Assembly: GCF_030814655.1 (NCBI RefSeq)
Contig: NZ_JAUSVK010000001.1
Span: forward strand, 627,043 to 691,042
Source: Labrys monachus
GTDB lineage: Bacteria; Pseudomonadota; Alphaproteobacteria; Rhizobiales; Labraceae
DNA length: 64,000 bases
Reading direction: 5' to 3'
Below, in pieces: positions 36,525 to 45,732 of the stretch. A model generated the notes under the pieces. It worked only from the letters and a program-made list of their open reading frames with translations. It ran no database searches and was not told the DNA's origin. A program made the translations under genes and the position numbers. The first letter of the stretch is position 1. Every line of letters begins with the position of its first letter.

Positions 36525-36565
36525 AACGGTAAGGGTTGCGTAGCGCTCGCTTAACAGCTTAAAAT

Positions 36566-36585
36566 AAAACCGTCCAGACGGTTTT
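36566..36585. promoter_or_regulatory. TetR operator between regulator and efflux operon
   Basis: AAAACCGTC-CA-GACGGTTTT is a perfect 20-bp inverted repeat (9-bp arms). It lies 28 bp before the tetR start and about 70 bp from the efflux operon start, in the shared promoter region. This is the standard position for TetR-type control of a divergent pump. Confidence 0.75.
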
Positions 36586-36613
36586 GTTAAAAGGGAAGGA
36601 TCGTTCCACGATT

Positions 36614-37195
36614 ATGCCGAAATCCGTCTCTCCCCCCAAGACCGCACGCAAGCCGCAGCAACGCAGCGTCGAGACCGTAGACCAGATTCTGGCGGCGACG
36701 GTCGCGGTGATCGAGGCGGTCGGCGTCCACAAGCTGACCATCGACATGGTCGCCACGCAGGCCGGCATCAGCAAGGGGGGCATCCTGCACCATTTTCCGG
36801 CCAAGAGCGCGGTGGTTGTGGCGGCAGTCCGGCGGAACATGGAGAAGCTGATCGCCGACATCGAGGACACCGCGCGCTCCACCCGCACCTTCACCGAAGC
36901 GCTCGCCCTTCATGTCCGCCGGATCGCCCGCGAAAAAGGCGGTGTCTCACCGGCCCTGTTCGTGGCCATGGCCGAGTTCCCGGAGGCGGCCGAGGCCGTC
37001 CACGGCATGTTCGGCACCCTGCAGCGCCTTGTGGCCGCCGATGGCGAAGCCGGCAGCGCCGAGCGGAACCTCTTCCTGTTCGCCGCCTTCGGTATCCTGG
37101 TGGGCCGTGGCATGAATTTCTTCAGCCCCAGCGAAGAAGAGCTGGAAGGCCTGTTCCAGAAGCTGGACGGGTTCGCGGCGACAGATCGCCGATAG
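36614..37195 (+). CDS. TetR/AcrR-family repressor of the efflux operon
   Basis: 193 aa. The N-terminal HTH (about residues 20-65) reads TVDQILAATVAVIEAVG, then the recognition helix region GISKGGILHHFPAK. The C-terminal ligand-binding domain is helical. It is divergent from the two-adaptor RND operon with a 20-bp perfect palindrome between, so local repression released by a pump substrate is inferred. The ATG at 36614 is preferred to TTG 36584, which lies within the palindrome. Confidence 0.92.
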   Translation: MPKSVSPPKTARKPQQRSVETVDQILAATVAVIEAVGVHKLTIDMVATQAGISKGGILHHFPAKSAVVVAAVRRNMEKLIADIEDTARSTRTFTEALALHVRRIAREKGGVSPALFVAMAEFPEAAEAVHGMFGTLQRLVAADGEAGSAERNLFLFAAFGILVGRGMNFFSPSEEELEGLFQKLDGFAATDRR

Positions 37196-37248
37196 CCGCC
37201 ACCGCCTGCGAGCGGAAGCCTCGCGCATCGCAGGATGACCCCGGATCT

Positions 37249-37518
37249 CTAGGCCTGCGGCGTGGCCAAGGCCTCTTCCACTGCGGCGCGGTCGACCTCG
37301 AGGAGGGGGGCCAGCACCTTGAAGGCCTGCGTCTTCAGGCCAGGGCGCATGACGAGAATCACGGTTTCCGTGCCAGGACAGCTCGCGTCGCCGCATTGGA
37401 TCTCGCTCACCGACAGGGTGGCGTCGTCGCTGAGCCCCTGGATCTCGCGGACGATCGCCTTGATGGCGGCCGCCTTCTCGCGTTCGGGGGCGCTGGGCTT
37501 GCGGAACAGGCCGAACAT
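37249..37518 (-). CDS. Hypothetical protein, 89 aa, behind a WD40 gene
   Basis: A small protein starting MFGLFRKPSAPEREKAAAIK with a central cysteine pair (EIQCGDASCPG) and the end VDRAAVEEALATPQA. No domain is recognised. It lies 4 bp after the WD40 gene on the same strand, so it is surely co-transcribed, and it follows the CobW-WD40 pair. The cysteine pair might bind metal, which would suit a metal-homeostasis operon, but that is inference. Confidence 0.75.
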   Translation of the reverse strand: MFGLFRKPSAPEREKAAAIKAIVREIQGLSDDATLSVSEIQCGDASCPGTETVILVMRPGLKTQAFKVLAPLLEVDRAAVEEALATPQA

Positions 37519-37522
37519 CGCG

Positions 37523-38533
37523 TCAGGCCGCCGGCAGAGTGAGGATGCCGGCCGCGCCGTCCTCGGCGCCGAAGGCGAGCTGCGCGCCGGTCGCGTCCCA
37601 GGCGATGGCGGTGATGCCCGAGCCTTCGACCGAACGGCGGACCAGGATCTCGGAGGCGTCGGTGAGGCGGCAGAGCAGGATGCAGCCATCCTCATAGCCG
37701 ATGGCGAGCACGAGCGCCTTGGGATGGAAGGCGACGCGGGAGACCTTGGCATGGCGTATGCCGCATTCGCGCGGCGCCTTGCCCATCGGGCCGTCCTTGG
37801 CCTGGAAGGGCCAGATGATGGCGGCGTCCGCCCCCGAGGTCGCCAGCCAGTTGCCGTCATGCGACCAGGAGAAGGAGCGCGTCTTGGAGGGATAGCCGGA
37901 CATGCGCATGTGCTTCTTGTCGGCCACCGTCCAGCCATGCAGGGTGTTCTCCTGCATCGAGGTCACGATGAAGCGCGCATCCGGCGAAACCGTGACGTCG
38001 ATATGGCTGCCCTTCCATTCGTAGAATTCGGGCGCCGCGCTCGCATTGGGGAACCACAGCGAGACGCCGTTATAGTGGCTGATCGCCAGGCGATAGCCCT
38101 TGGGGAAGAAGGCGAGGCCGCGCACGCTGGAGGGGGCCGTCCAGCTGCGCACGACGCCCTTGTCGTCGCGTGCATGGACCGATTTGCCCGCCGACCAGGC
38201 GACCGCCCCGCCGGTCGGCGCCACCGCCACCGCATCGATCCATTTGCCCCTGATCTCGCCGAGCGCGGCGATGCCGCCGTCGGCGCCGATGGCGGCGATC
38301 CGGCCATCATCGCTGCCGGCCACGAGCATGGTGCGGCTGGACGCCGCCGTGAGCAGGCCGGCATCCTCGAACAGGGTGCCGCGCTTCTCCTCGCCGATGC
38401 CGGCAAGGACGGCCGTCCCGTCCGAGGAAGCGAAGACCGGCGTGCGGCCGAGCCAGCTGCAGGCGACGACATGGCTGCCGGCTGCGACGGGCGTGACCTG
38501 TTCGGAGAGGGATGGGAAGCTCGTGGTGCTCAC
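37523..38533 (-). CDS. WD40 repeat-like beta-propeller protein
   Basis: 336 aa with no signal peptide and about seven degenerate WD-type repeats (for example SWSHDGNWLATSGADAAIIW and AFHPKALVLAIGYEDGCILL). It is probably a cytoplasmic scaffold or interaction protein. It lies downstream of the CobW-family GTPase gene and upstream of the 89-aa protein, all on one strand. Propeller proteins beside CobW GTPases recur in Hyphomicrobiales as far as I recall, but the function is not established. Confidence 0.88.
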   Translation of the reverse strand: MSTTSFPSLSEQVTPVAAGSHVVACSWLGRTPVFASSDGTAVLAGIGEEKRGTLFEDAGLLTAASSRTMLVAGSDDGRIAAIGADGGIAALGEIRGKWIDAVAVAPTGGAVAWSAGKSVHARDDKGVVRSWTAPSSVRGLAFFPKGYRLAISHYNGVSLWFPNASAAPEFYEWKGSHIDVTVSPDARFIVTSMQENTLHGWTVADKKHMRMSGYPSKTRSFSWSHDGNWLATSGADAAIIWPFQAKDGPMGKAPRECGIRHAKVSRVAFHPKALVLAIGYEDGCILLCRLTDASEILVRRSVEGSGITAIAWDATGAQLAFGAEDGAAGILTLPAA

Positions 38534-38683
38534 TAGGAGGGTCTCTCGAAATGGAGTGCCGATCCGCGATCGACAACGGGGCCGGAGACCCGCGCTCCGG
38601 GAAGGCGTCGGGCGCCGGGCGTAGGGTCTCCGATCGAGGGGCGGACGGTCACCCCGCCCGCCGCTGTCGGGGCGTATGCCGGC

Positions 38684-39748
38684 TCACGCCGCGCAGGCGC
38701 GGAAACCCTGTTCGAGCTCGGCGGTCTTGAGGTCGTGGCCGATGAACACCAGGCGGGATTGGCGCTTCTCGCCGGGCTTCCAGTCACGCTGGAGATCGCC
38801 GTCGACGATCATGTGGACGCCTTGCAGCACGAAGCGCTTCGGCTCGTCCTTGAAGGCCAGGATGCCTTTCCAGCGCAGGAGATTCGGTCCCTCGCTCTGC
38901 GCGATCTGGTTGATCCACGGCATGAATTTTTCCGGAACGACGTCGCCGTCGATGGTGAACGAAACCGACTGCATGGTCTCGTCATGGTAGTGCTTCAGCC
39001 CGTGGCCGTGATCGTGATGATGGTGGTCGTGGCCATGGTCGTGGCCGTGGTCATGATCGTGGTCATGGTCGTCGGCTTCGAGGAAGGCCGGCTCCAGATC
39101 GAGGATGCGGTCGAGGTCGAAGGCGTTGCGGCCGAGCACGTCTGATATCGCGACATTGGAGCGGGTCGTCTTGTGCAGCTTGGCATAGGGGTTGATCGCG
39201 CGGATGCGCATCTCGACTTCCCGCAGCTCGGCCGGGCTGACGAGATCGGTCTTGTTGAGCACGATGACGTCGGCGAAAGCGATCTGGTTCTTGGCTTCCG
39301 GCGCATCCTTGAGGCGATCCTTGAGCCATTTGGCGTCCGCCACCGTGACGACGGCGTCGAGGCGGGTCTTCTCGGCGACGTCCTGGTCGACGAAGAAGGT
39401 CTGCGCCACCGGGGCGGGATCGGCGAGCCCGGTGGTTTCGACGAGGATGGCGTCGAACTTGCCCTTGCGCTTCAGGAGGCCGTCGATGATGCGGATCAGG
39501 TCGCCGCGTACGGTGCAGCACACGCAGCCATTGTTCATCTCGAACACTTCCTCGTCGGCGTCGACGATGAGGTCGTTGTCGATGCCGATCTCGCCGAACT
39601 CGTTGACGATGACGGCGAAGCGCTGGCCGTGCGGCTCCGTGAGGATGCGGTTGAGAAGCGTGGTCTTGCCGGCCCCGAGATAGCCGGTGAGCACGGTCAC
39701 CGGAATTTTGGCGGAGGCATTCGTGTCGGAAGCAACTGTATCGGCCAT
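38684..39748 (-). CDS. CobW/COG0523-family GTP-binding metallochaperone with His-rich loop
   Basis: 354 aa G3E-family GTPase. The P-loop GYLGAGKTT is at 22-30, the metal-binding CxCC (C75, C77, C78) at 75-78, and NKTD at 165-168. A His/Asp-rich tract of about 28 residues (228-255) precedes the C-terminal CobW_C domain. It probably delivers zinc (or cobalt) to client enzymes. No clear Zur box was seen upstream. Genes for the WD40 protein and the 89-aa Cys-pair protein follow on the same strand. Confidence 0.93.
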   Translation of the reverse strand: MADTVASDTNASAKIPVTVLTGYLGAGKTTLLNRILTEPHGQRFAVIVNEFGEIGIDNDLIVDADEEVFEMNNGCVCCTVRGDLIRIIDGLLKRKGKFDAILVETTGLADPAPVAQTFFVDQDVAEKTRLDAVVTVADAKWLKDRLKDAPEAKNQIAFADVIVLNKTDLVSPAELREVEMRIRAINPYAKLHKTTRSNVAISDVLGRNAFDLDRILDLEPAFLEADDHDHDHDHGHDHGHDHHHHDHGHGLKHYHDETMQSVSFTIDGDVVPEKFMPWINQIAQSEGPNLLRWKGILAFKDEPKRFVLQGVHMIVDGDLQRDWKPGEKRQSRLVFIGHDLKTAELEQGFRACAA

Positions 39749-39777
39749 GGCAATCTCCGAAGCGCCGGGAAGCGCCC

Positions 39778-39851
39778 TAGAGCGCGATCCGCCCCGAGCG
39801 GGCGATCACGTTCTAACCCTTTGTTTCAGCGCATGATCCTGTCCGGAAGCC
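39778..39851. repeat. Possible Hyphomicrobiales-type intergenic repeat
   Basis: The stretch beginning AGAGCGCGATCCGCCCC, with an inner inverted repeat (GATCCGCCC / GGGCGATC), then TTCTAACCCTTTGTTTC and GCATGATCCTGTCCGGA. It resembles a palindromic sequence family that I recall as scattered between genes in Bradyrhizobium- and Methylobacterium-like genomes. Only one clear copy is in this window, so the call rests on recollection. Confidence 0.35.
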
Positions 39852-40026
39852 CACCGGCCGCCGGGACCATGCCGAGGTTTGAAAAGCAGTGCGTGTCATG
39901 AATTCAAGCGGAACGACGGCGGCCGGAATCATCCGGCCGCCCCCGCTCCAGCGTTATATTGGGTCGGCGGGTCGGGATGGAAGGCCCCGGGCCGATTTTC
40001 CGGCCAAGCCGGCGCATCGCCGCGCC

Positions 40027-40890
40027 TCAGGTGCTGCCGAGCTGCGCCATGCCGTTCTTGGCCGCCACATTGGAAGAATCGAGCGTGAGGGCGCGCTGGA
40101 AGCTCTCGCGAGCCTTCTGCGTGTCGCCGGCGCCGGCCTGCGCCAGGCCGCGCCCCGCCCAGGAAGCGGGATTGCGGTTGTTGATTTCCAGCGCCTGGTT
40201 GAAGTCGGCCAGGGCTTCCTTGTATTTGTGCAGGACGAGATAGGAGGTGCCGCGCGAATAATAGGGCGCTTCGGCGAGGGGATCGTTCGAGATCGCCGAG
40301 GTGAAATCGTCGATGGCGACTTCATGGTTGGCGGCCGCCTGGCGGATCAGGCCGCGATTGTAATAGGCTTCGGCCGTCTCCGGCTTGATCTGGATCGCCT
40401 TGTCGTAATCGGCCATCGCCTGCTGCGTCTGGCCCTGAAGGCGATAGATGTTGCCGCGGCCGACATAGGCGGGCGCATAATTCGGATCGACCGCAATGAC
40501 GTGGTTGTAGTCGGCCAGGGCCTGCGCGGTCTGGTTCGTCTTGCGGAAGACGAGGGCGCGGTTGGCGAGGGCCTGCGCGAAGTCGGGATCGAGCTGCAGC
40601 GCGTGATTGAAATCGGAGATCGCCGGGCCGAACTGGCCGGAGCGCGCATAGGCGGAACCGCGCATGTTCCAGGCCTCGGGATCGCTCGGATTCTTTTCGA
40701 TGACACCCGATAGCGACGAGATGTCGGTGGAGGCGACCTGGGAACTCTCACCGCTGTCGTCGCCGCCGCCGACCTTGCCGACGGTCTCGCAGCCCATCAA
40801 CCCCACCAGCAGGACCGCCGCGACCATCGCCCGGAGGGGCCTGGCGGAGAGCGATGCGACTGGACGTGCCGGGTTTGCCATCATGTTCAT
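40027..40890 (-). CDS. TPR-repeat lipoprotein
   Basis: About 287 aa. A signal with lipobox (AAVLLVGLMGCET) predicts a lipid-anchored envelope protein. About six tetratricopeptide repeats follow (for example PEAWNMRGSAYARSGQFGPA, AQALANRALVFRKTNQTAQA, AEAYYNRGLIRQAAANHEVA). It resembles NlpI-like and pilus-assembly TPR lipoproteins and is likely an adaptor for envelope protein complexes. Starts at 40890, 40884 and 40881 are all possible; none has a strong ribosome binding site. Confidence 0.87.
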   Translation of the reverse strand: MNMMANPARPVASLSARPLRAMVAAVLLVGLMGCETVGKVGGGDDSGESSQVASTDISSLSGVIEKNPSDPEAWNMRGSAYARSGQFGPAISDFNHALQLDPDFAQALANRALVFRKTNQTAQALADYNHVIAVDPNYAPAYVGRGNIYRLQGQTQQAMADYDKAIQIKPETAEAYYNRGLIRQAAANHEVAIDDFTSAISNDPLAEAPYYSRGTSYLVLHKYKEALADFNQALEINNRNPASWAGRGLAQAGAGDTQKARESFQRALTLDSSNVAAKNGMAQLGST

Positions 40891-41081
40891 CCGAACAGTT
40901 TCGAGACGACTCGCTTCAGGCCTTCGGGCCCTCGACGAGGCAATTTGCTGCATTAACCTTGCTGGAAGGTAAAGCCTTCCGGGGACAGCGCGGAAGCCTA
41001 TTCCAATCGCCCGGGCAATTGAACCCGCATATCGTCACGGGGTCACCCGCGCACGGCGATCCGCCGCCTCATCCGGACCCG

Positions 41082-41117
41082 CGAAAATACAAACGCCCGG
41101 CCAAAATGCCCGGGCGT
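41082..41117 (-). terminator. Intrinsic terminator of rpsU
   Basis: On the minus strand an 8-bp perfect stem (ACGCCCGG / CCGGGCGT) with a 9-nt loop is followed by TTTGTATTTTC. It lies 31 bp after the rpsU stop codon. Confidence 0.8.
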
Positions 41118-41148
41118 CAGCATCATCCACCTGCTCCGCCGAAACGGC

Positions 41149-41382
41149 TTATTTCTTGACGACGCGCGGCGTGGCCGGGAGCAGGCCCTCGCGCTGCAGC
41201 TTCTTGCGGGCGAGCTTGCGTGCGCGGCGGACCGCTTCCGCCGCCTCGCGGGCCCGCTTCTCGGAGGGCTTCTCATAATGGCCGCGCAGCTTCATCTCAC
41301 GGAAAATGCCCTCACGCTGCATCTTCTTCTTGAGAGCCTTCAGAGCCTGGTCAACATTGTTGTCGCGAACGAGAACCTGCAC
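41149..41382 (-). CDS. rpsU: 30S ribosomal protein S21
   Basis: 77 aa basic protein of the small ribosomal subunit, acting in translation initiation. The sequence from [20 protein letters not shown] through [25 protein letters not shown] is a textbook alphaproteobacterial S21, with a C-terminal extension ([11 protein letters not shown]). The start is GTG at 41382 with AGGA upstream; the longer frame to 41478 is not S21-like. It lies downstream of purK and ends with a strong terminator. Confidence 0.96.
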   Translation of the reverse strand: MQVLVRDNNVDQALKALKKKMQREGIFREMKLRGHYEKPSEKRAREAAEAVRRARKLARKKLQREGLLPATPRVVKK

Positions 41383-41538
41383 GCGGGCCGTCCTATTTTC
41401 CTGATGTGAAACGCTGCGGCGGCCAGACGCAAGGAAACCTCGATATCGGAGCGCCGCCGAATTCGGAAGCGGCGTCATATCAGATCGCAGGTCTTGTGTC
41501 CACAGCCTTCGCGACGGTTCGGGCGGGAACGGCCGATG

Positions 41539-42636
41539 TCAGCGGCTGCGGGGGGAAAGCCGGGTCACGTGGCCCATTTTCCGGCCGGCGCGGGCTTCGT
41601 TCTTGCCATAGAGGTGCAGGGCGGCCCGAGGTTCGGAGGCCAAAGCGAGCCAGGCATTGACGTCGTCGCCGATCAAATTGGTCATCACGGCATCGCTGTG
41701 CCGCTCGGTCGAGCCCAGGGGCCAGCCGCAGACGGCGCGCACGTGATTCTCGAACTGGCTGACCACGCAGGCATCCTGGGTCCAGTGACCGGAATTGTGG
41801 ACGCGCGGGGCGATCTCGTTGACCAGCACGTCATGGCTTTCGGTCACGAACATCTCCACCGCAAGGACGCCGACATAGTCGAGCGCGGCGATGATGGCCG
41901 CGGCGATCGAGCGGGCGCGTTCCTCGACGAGGGCGGCGAAGCGCGAGGGCACCACCGAACGGTCGAGGATGTGCTCGTGATGCTCGTTCTCGACGAGATC
42001 GTAGGTCCTGACCGAGCCGTTGTCGCTGCGCACGGCGATGACGGAGACCTCGGCCGCGAAAGGCACGAAGGCTTCGAGGATGGCGGGCTGCCCGCCCATG
42101 CGCGCCAGCGCCTCGGAGAGGTCGTGGCCGGGGCGGATCAGCGTCTGTCCCTTGCCGTCATAGCCGAATCGGCGCGTCTTGAGGACGGCGGGCCGCCCCA
42201 GCGCGCCGACGGCGGAGGCGAGGTCGGCATGGCTGTCGACGGCCCGGAACTCGGCCGTGCCGATGCCGAGCGAGCGGATGAAGGTCTTCTCCGTCAAGCG
42301 GTCGGCCGTGGTCTCGAGCGCGCCGACGGCCGGCAGGACGGGACGGGCGGCCGAGAGGATGGCGGCCGTCCTCGCCGGTATGTTCTCGAATTCATAGGTG
42401 ACCGCGTCGACGTCCGCCGCGAAGGCGGCGAGCCGGGCTTCGTCCTCATAGGGTGCGCAGGTGTGGCGGGCGGCGATGCCGAAGGCCGGACTCGCCGGAT
42501 CCGGACAATAGACGTGGCTCTCGATGCCGAGTTCGGCCGCCGCCAGCGCGAGCATCCGGCCGAGCTGGCCGCCGCCGAGAATGCCGAGCACGCCGCCGGG
42601 CGCGACGCGGACGCCTGTCTTGCCCGCGCCGCTCAT
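41539..42636 (-). CDS. purK: 5-(carboxyamino)imidazole ribonucleotide synthase PurK
   Basis: 365 aa ATP-grasp enzyme of purine biosynthesis, converting AIR plus bicarbonate and ATP to N5-CAIR. Visible features are [16 protein letters not shown] at the N-terminus, then [22 protein letters not shown] (ATP-grasp) and [15 protein letters not shown] (metal and substrate binding). Its ATG overlaps the purE stop by 4 bp, so the two subunits are translationally coupled and pass the unstable N5-CAIR on to PurE. Confidence 0.96.
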   Translation of the reverse strand: MSGAGKTGVRVAPGGVLGILGGGQLGRMLALAAAELGIESHVYCPDPASPAFGIAARHTCAPYEDEARLAAFAADVDAVTYEFENIPARTAAILSAARPVLPAVGALETTADRLTEKTFIRSLGIGTAEFRAVDSHADLASAVGALGRPAVLKTRRFGYDGKGQTLIRPGHDLSEALARMGGQPAILEAFVPFAAEVSVIAVRSDNGSVRTYDLVENEHHEHILDRSVVPSRFAALVEERARSIAAAIIAALDYVGVLAVEMFVTESHDVLVNEIAPRVHNSGHWTQDACVVSQFENHVRAVCGWPLGSTERHSDAVMTNLIGDDVNAWLALASEPRAALHLYGKNEARAGRKMGHVTRLSPRSR

Positions 42637-43157
42637 GCCGTGGGTGCCTCTTCGTCGAGCGGGTGCTCGGCCACCGCCGAGGTCTGCGCCGCGCGCCAGC
42701 GCTCGAGCCGTTCCGCGAGGGCCTCGTCGCCGAGGGCGAGGACCGCCGCAGCCAGCAGCCCGGCATTGGTGGCGCCCGCCTTGCCGATGGCGAGCGTGCC
42801 GACCGGGATGCCGGCGGGCATCTGCACGATGGAATGAAGGCTGTCGGCGCCCGAAAGCGCCTTCGATTCGACGGGAACGCCGAGGACGGGCAGGGCGGTC
42901 AGCGCCGCGGTCATGCCGGGCAGATGGGCCGCGCCGCCCGCGCCGGCGATCACCACCCGGAAGCCCCGGGCCTTCGCCGTGCGGGCGAAGTCGTAGAGGC
43001 GCTCCGGCGTGCGGTGCGCCGAAATGATGCGGGCCTCGTAGCCGACGCCGAGCGTGTCGAGGATCTTGGCGGCGTGGCGCATGGTGGTCCAGTCGGACTG
43101 GCTTCCCATGATGATGGCGACGGGCCTGTCCTGCCCCGTCACGACATTGTGCGGCAT
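42633..43157 (-). CDS. purE: 5-(carboxyamino)imidazole ribonucleotide mutase PurE
   Basis: 174 aa class I PurE, which converts N5-CAIR to CAIR in purine synthesis. Signature residues are [11 protein letters not shown], the active-site [21 protein letters not shown] and the C-terminal [16 protein letters not shown]. It is first gene of purEK. Start 43157 is chosen because GAAGGAAG lies upstream; the frame is open to 43175. Confidence 0.96.
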   Translation of the reverse strand: MPHNVVTGQDRPVAIIMGSQSDWTTMRHAAKILDTLGVGYEARIISAHRTPERLYDFARTAKARGFRVVIAGAGGAAHLPGMTAALTALPVLGVPVESKALSGADSLHSIVQMPAGIPVGTLAIGKAGATNAGLLAAAVLALGDEALAERLERWRAAQTSAVAEHPLDEEAPTA

Positions 43158-43282
43158 CGAGACTTCCTTCGGCAAAAGGCGTCTCTAGAGCAAGATCGCC
43201 GATTTTGGAAGAAGGGACGACATCGGCGACGTGCAGCTTCGATGCGGGGGCGCTGCGGCCGCCGGCCTGCGCCCCGTCGCCG

Positions 43283-44875
43283 TCAGAACGGATGATACTG
43301 GTAGAGCCAGGTCTCGCTCAGCACCTCTTCGCCGTTCCTGAGGTAGCAGCGCAGCTCCGCCGGCTCGGGACCGTCGACCAGGAGGTCGAACTGAGCGCGC
43401 CAATGCCCCGCCACGCCGTCCGGGACGGCTTCGGTGAAGATGTAGGAAAGCTCGCCCCGTCCCGTGGTGACCACCGCTTCCGGCTTCACGCCATAGGGCA
43501 GGCTCTTGAGCGCATCGCCGAGGAACTCGATGACGAATTTGCGCAGCCCCGCCGGACGGGCCGTACCGGGATGGCCGCCATTGCCGAGGCGGGTCGCCAC
43601 GCAGCGGGCCAGGTTCGACGGGAAAGGCTCGTCCGCCGCCCAGTGCAGGCGGTATTTGAGGTTGAACGACTGGCCGCCCTTCACCGGATCCTTCGGGACC
43701 CACATCGCCACGATATTGTCGTGGATCTCGTCATTGGTCGGGATTTCGATCAGCTGCACCGAGCCCTCCCCGAAGGGAGCGAGCGGCTCGACCCAGAGCG
43801 AGGGCCGCAGCTCGTAGCGCACGCCGTCGAGGTAATGGTCGAAATTGCGGTCGCGCTGCAGCAGGCCGAAACCGCGGGGATTGGAATCGGAGAAGGAGGA
43901 GGTGGTGGTCGACGGCACGTCGTTGAGGGGGCGCCAGATATGCTCGCCCGCGCCGGTCCACAGCGCGAGGCCGTCGGAATCATGCACTTCGGGGCGCCAG
44001 TCGATCGCCGTGGGCTTGGCCTGTTCGGAGAACCAGTACATCGAGGTGAGCGGCGTCAGGCCGAAGCGGTTGATGTCGTTGCGCGTGAAGATGTGCGCGT
44101 CGATGTCCATCAGCACCGCCTTCTCGCGCGTCATCAGAAAGCTGAAGGCGCCGGTGACGGATGGGCCGTCGAGCAGCGCGTAGACGCGGATCTGGTTGGT
44201 GGAATTGGGCACCGGCTCCAGCCAGAATTCCTTGAAGTCGGGGAATTCCTCCTGATGCGGCGGATTGGGATCGGCGGCGTTGACGGCGATGCCGCGGGCC
44301 GAGAGGCCGTATTGGAAGAGTTCCCCGATCGAACGGAAATAGGAGGCGCCGAGAAACGCCACCCAGTCGTTCTTCTTCCAGTCGACCTGGCCGGCGCGGG
44401 GCTCCTGGAAGCGGAAGCCGGCAAAGCCGACGCCGTCCGGCATGGCCTGCGCCGGGCTGTCGGCGGGCATGTCGAAGGATTTCTTGCGATAGATGATCTC
44501 GCGCGCGTTCGGTCCGTCGACGACATTGATGGTGACGCGCTTCTGGAAGAAGGTGCCGAGGTGGAAGAACGTCACCGGAAAGGGGGCGGGACCGTCGGCC
44601 CACAGCGCATCCTCGGTCTTGAACTTGATCTTGCCGAGCTCCTCATAGGTGAGTTTGGAAGTGATCCCGGGCGCCGGCTTCTCCGGGGGCACATAGGCCT
44701 CGGAAGCCGATTTGCGGGCACGATCCACGAGGACGCCGAAAGAGAACGGCTTGACGTGCCCGAAGGACAGGGCGCCTTCGTCGGCGGCCGCCGACGCGGG
44801 CAGGCCGAGAGCCATCAGGGTCGACAGGCTTACGGCACCCTGGAGAAAGAGCCGCCGATCGAAAGCGTCATTCAT
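43283..44875 (-). CDS. Periplasmic glucan biosynthesis protein OpgG/OpgD
   Basis: 530 aa periplasmic protein of the MdoG family, needed for backbone structure of osmoregulated periplasmic glucans. The N-terminus has a Tat-like signal (DRRLFLQGAVSLSTLMALG, cleaved near ASAAA), as in OpgD. Core motifs include LSYEE-like LTYEELGKIKF, RFQEPRAGQVDWKKNDWVAFLGASYFR, YWFSEQ and ENPRG-like DSNPRGFGLLQRDRNFDHY. No OpgH glucosyltransferase gene is adjacent. Start 44875 gives the signal peptide its proper N-terminus. Confidence 0.93.
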   Translation of the reverse strand: MNDAFDRRLFLQGAVSLSTLMALGLPASAAADEGALSFGHVKPFSFGVLVDRARKSASEAYVPPEKPAPGITSKLTYEELGKIKFKTEDALWADGPAPFPVTFFHLGTFFQKRVTINVVDGPNAREIIYRKKSFDMPADSPAQAMPDGVGFAGFRFQEPRAGQVDWKKNDWVAFLGASYFRSIGELFQYGLSARGIAVNAADPNPPHQEEFPDFKEFWLEPVPNSTNQIRVYALLDGPSVTGAFSFLMTREKAVLMDIDAHIFTRNDINRFGLTPLTSMYWFSEQAKPTAIDWRPEVHDSDGLALWTGAGEHIWRPLNDVPSTTTSSFSDSNPRGFGLLQRDRNFDHYLDGVRYELRPSLWVEPLAPFGEGSVQLIEIPTNDEIHDNIVAMWVPKDPVKGGQSFNLKYRLHWAADEPFPSNLARCVATRLGNGGHPGTARPAGLRKFVIEFLGDALKSLPYGVKPEAVVTTGRGELSYIFTEAVPDGVAGHWRAQFDLLVDGPEPAELRCYLRNGEEVLSETWLYQYHPF

Positions 44876-45109
44876 CGAGAAAATCCCAAGCGCGAGTTGG
44901 CGGCAAGCTAGCCGGCGAATATGGCGTGTCAATGCCGCGCCGGCACAACCGCCGGCATTTTCTGATCAATAGCTTAACGGGAGGGCAGGCTTCGGCGGAA
45001 GGGAGCGTGCCGCGCTCGCCGGGCGCGCCCGCACCGGGTGCGCGCCGGGTGCGACGATGATCGCACCCCGCCGGCGCCGGGAAGGCGGTCATTGTCGGGC
45101 GAGGCGGCG

Positions 45110-45715
45110 ATGGGGCAGGATGGGCGGCCAAACCCTTCACGCCGGACCGCCATGCCCGCCCTTCCTCCCGCCTTCTATACCCGGCCCGTGCTCGCCGTCG
45201 CCCGCGACCTCATCGGCGCGATCCTGCTGGTCGACGGCGTCGGCGGCGTGATCGTCGAGACCGAGGCCTATGAAAAGGAGGATCCCGCCTCGCACGGCTT
45301 CCGCGGCCGCACGCAGCGCAATGCGGTGATGTTCGGGCCGCCCGGCCGCATGTACATCTATCTTTCCTACGGCATGCATTGGTGCGCCAACATCGTCTGC
45401 GGCGAAGAGGGGCAGGCGAGCGCGGTGCTGCTGCGGGCGCTGATGCCGCTCGCCGGGATCGAGCGCATGGAAGAGCGGCGCGGCCAGGTCGCGCGATCCC
45501 TGCTCTGTGCCGGCCCCGGGCGGCTATGCCGGGCGCTGGGGCTGACGCAGGCCCAGAACGGCCTGCGCGTCGATGCGCCGCCCTTCGAGGTCCTCGCCGG
45601 CGAGGACAAGCCGCCGATCGCGGTCGGGCCGCGCATCGGCATCACCAAGGCGGTCGAGCAGCCCTGGCGCTTCGGCTGGGCCGGTTCGAAATTCCTTAGC
45701 AGGAAATTTCCCTGA
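45110..45715 (+). CDS. mpg: DNA-3-methyladenine glycosylase (AAG/MPG family)
   Basis: About 201 aa base-excision repair enzyme that removes alkylated purines. Motifs are LPPAFYTRPVLAVARDLIGAILL, IVETEAYEKEDPASHGFRG (catalytic Glu), GPPGRMYIYLSYGMHWCANIV and GPRIGITKAVEQPWRF near the end. ATG 45110 is taken because GAGG lies about 7 nt upstream; ATG 45152 (MPALPPAFY) begins exactly at the conserved domain and is equally possible. It is convergent with the FecR-domain gene. Confidence 0.93.
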   Translation: MGQDGRPNPSRRTAMPALPPAFYTRPVLAVARDLIGAILLVDGVGGVIVETEAYEKEDPASHGFRGRTQRNAVMFGPPGRMYIYLSYGMHWCANIVCGEEGQASAVLLRALMPLAGIERMEERRGQVARSLLCAGPGRLCRALGLTQAQNGLRVDAPPFEVLAGEDKPPIAVGPRIGITKAVEQPWRFGWAGSKFLSRKFP

Positions 45716-45732
45716 CGAGGCCGCGGCGTTCT

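Noticed and set aside
38994-39066. Tandem-looking GTGGTCATG-type repeat inside the CobW gene
   Set aside because: It encodes the His/Asp-rich metal-binding loop. It is low-complexity coding sequence, not a CRISPR or mobile repeat.
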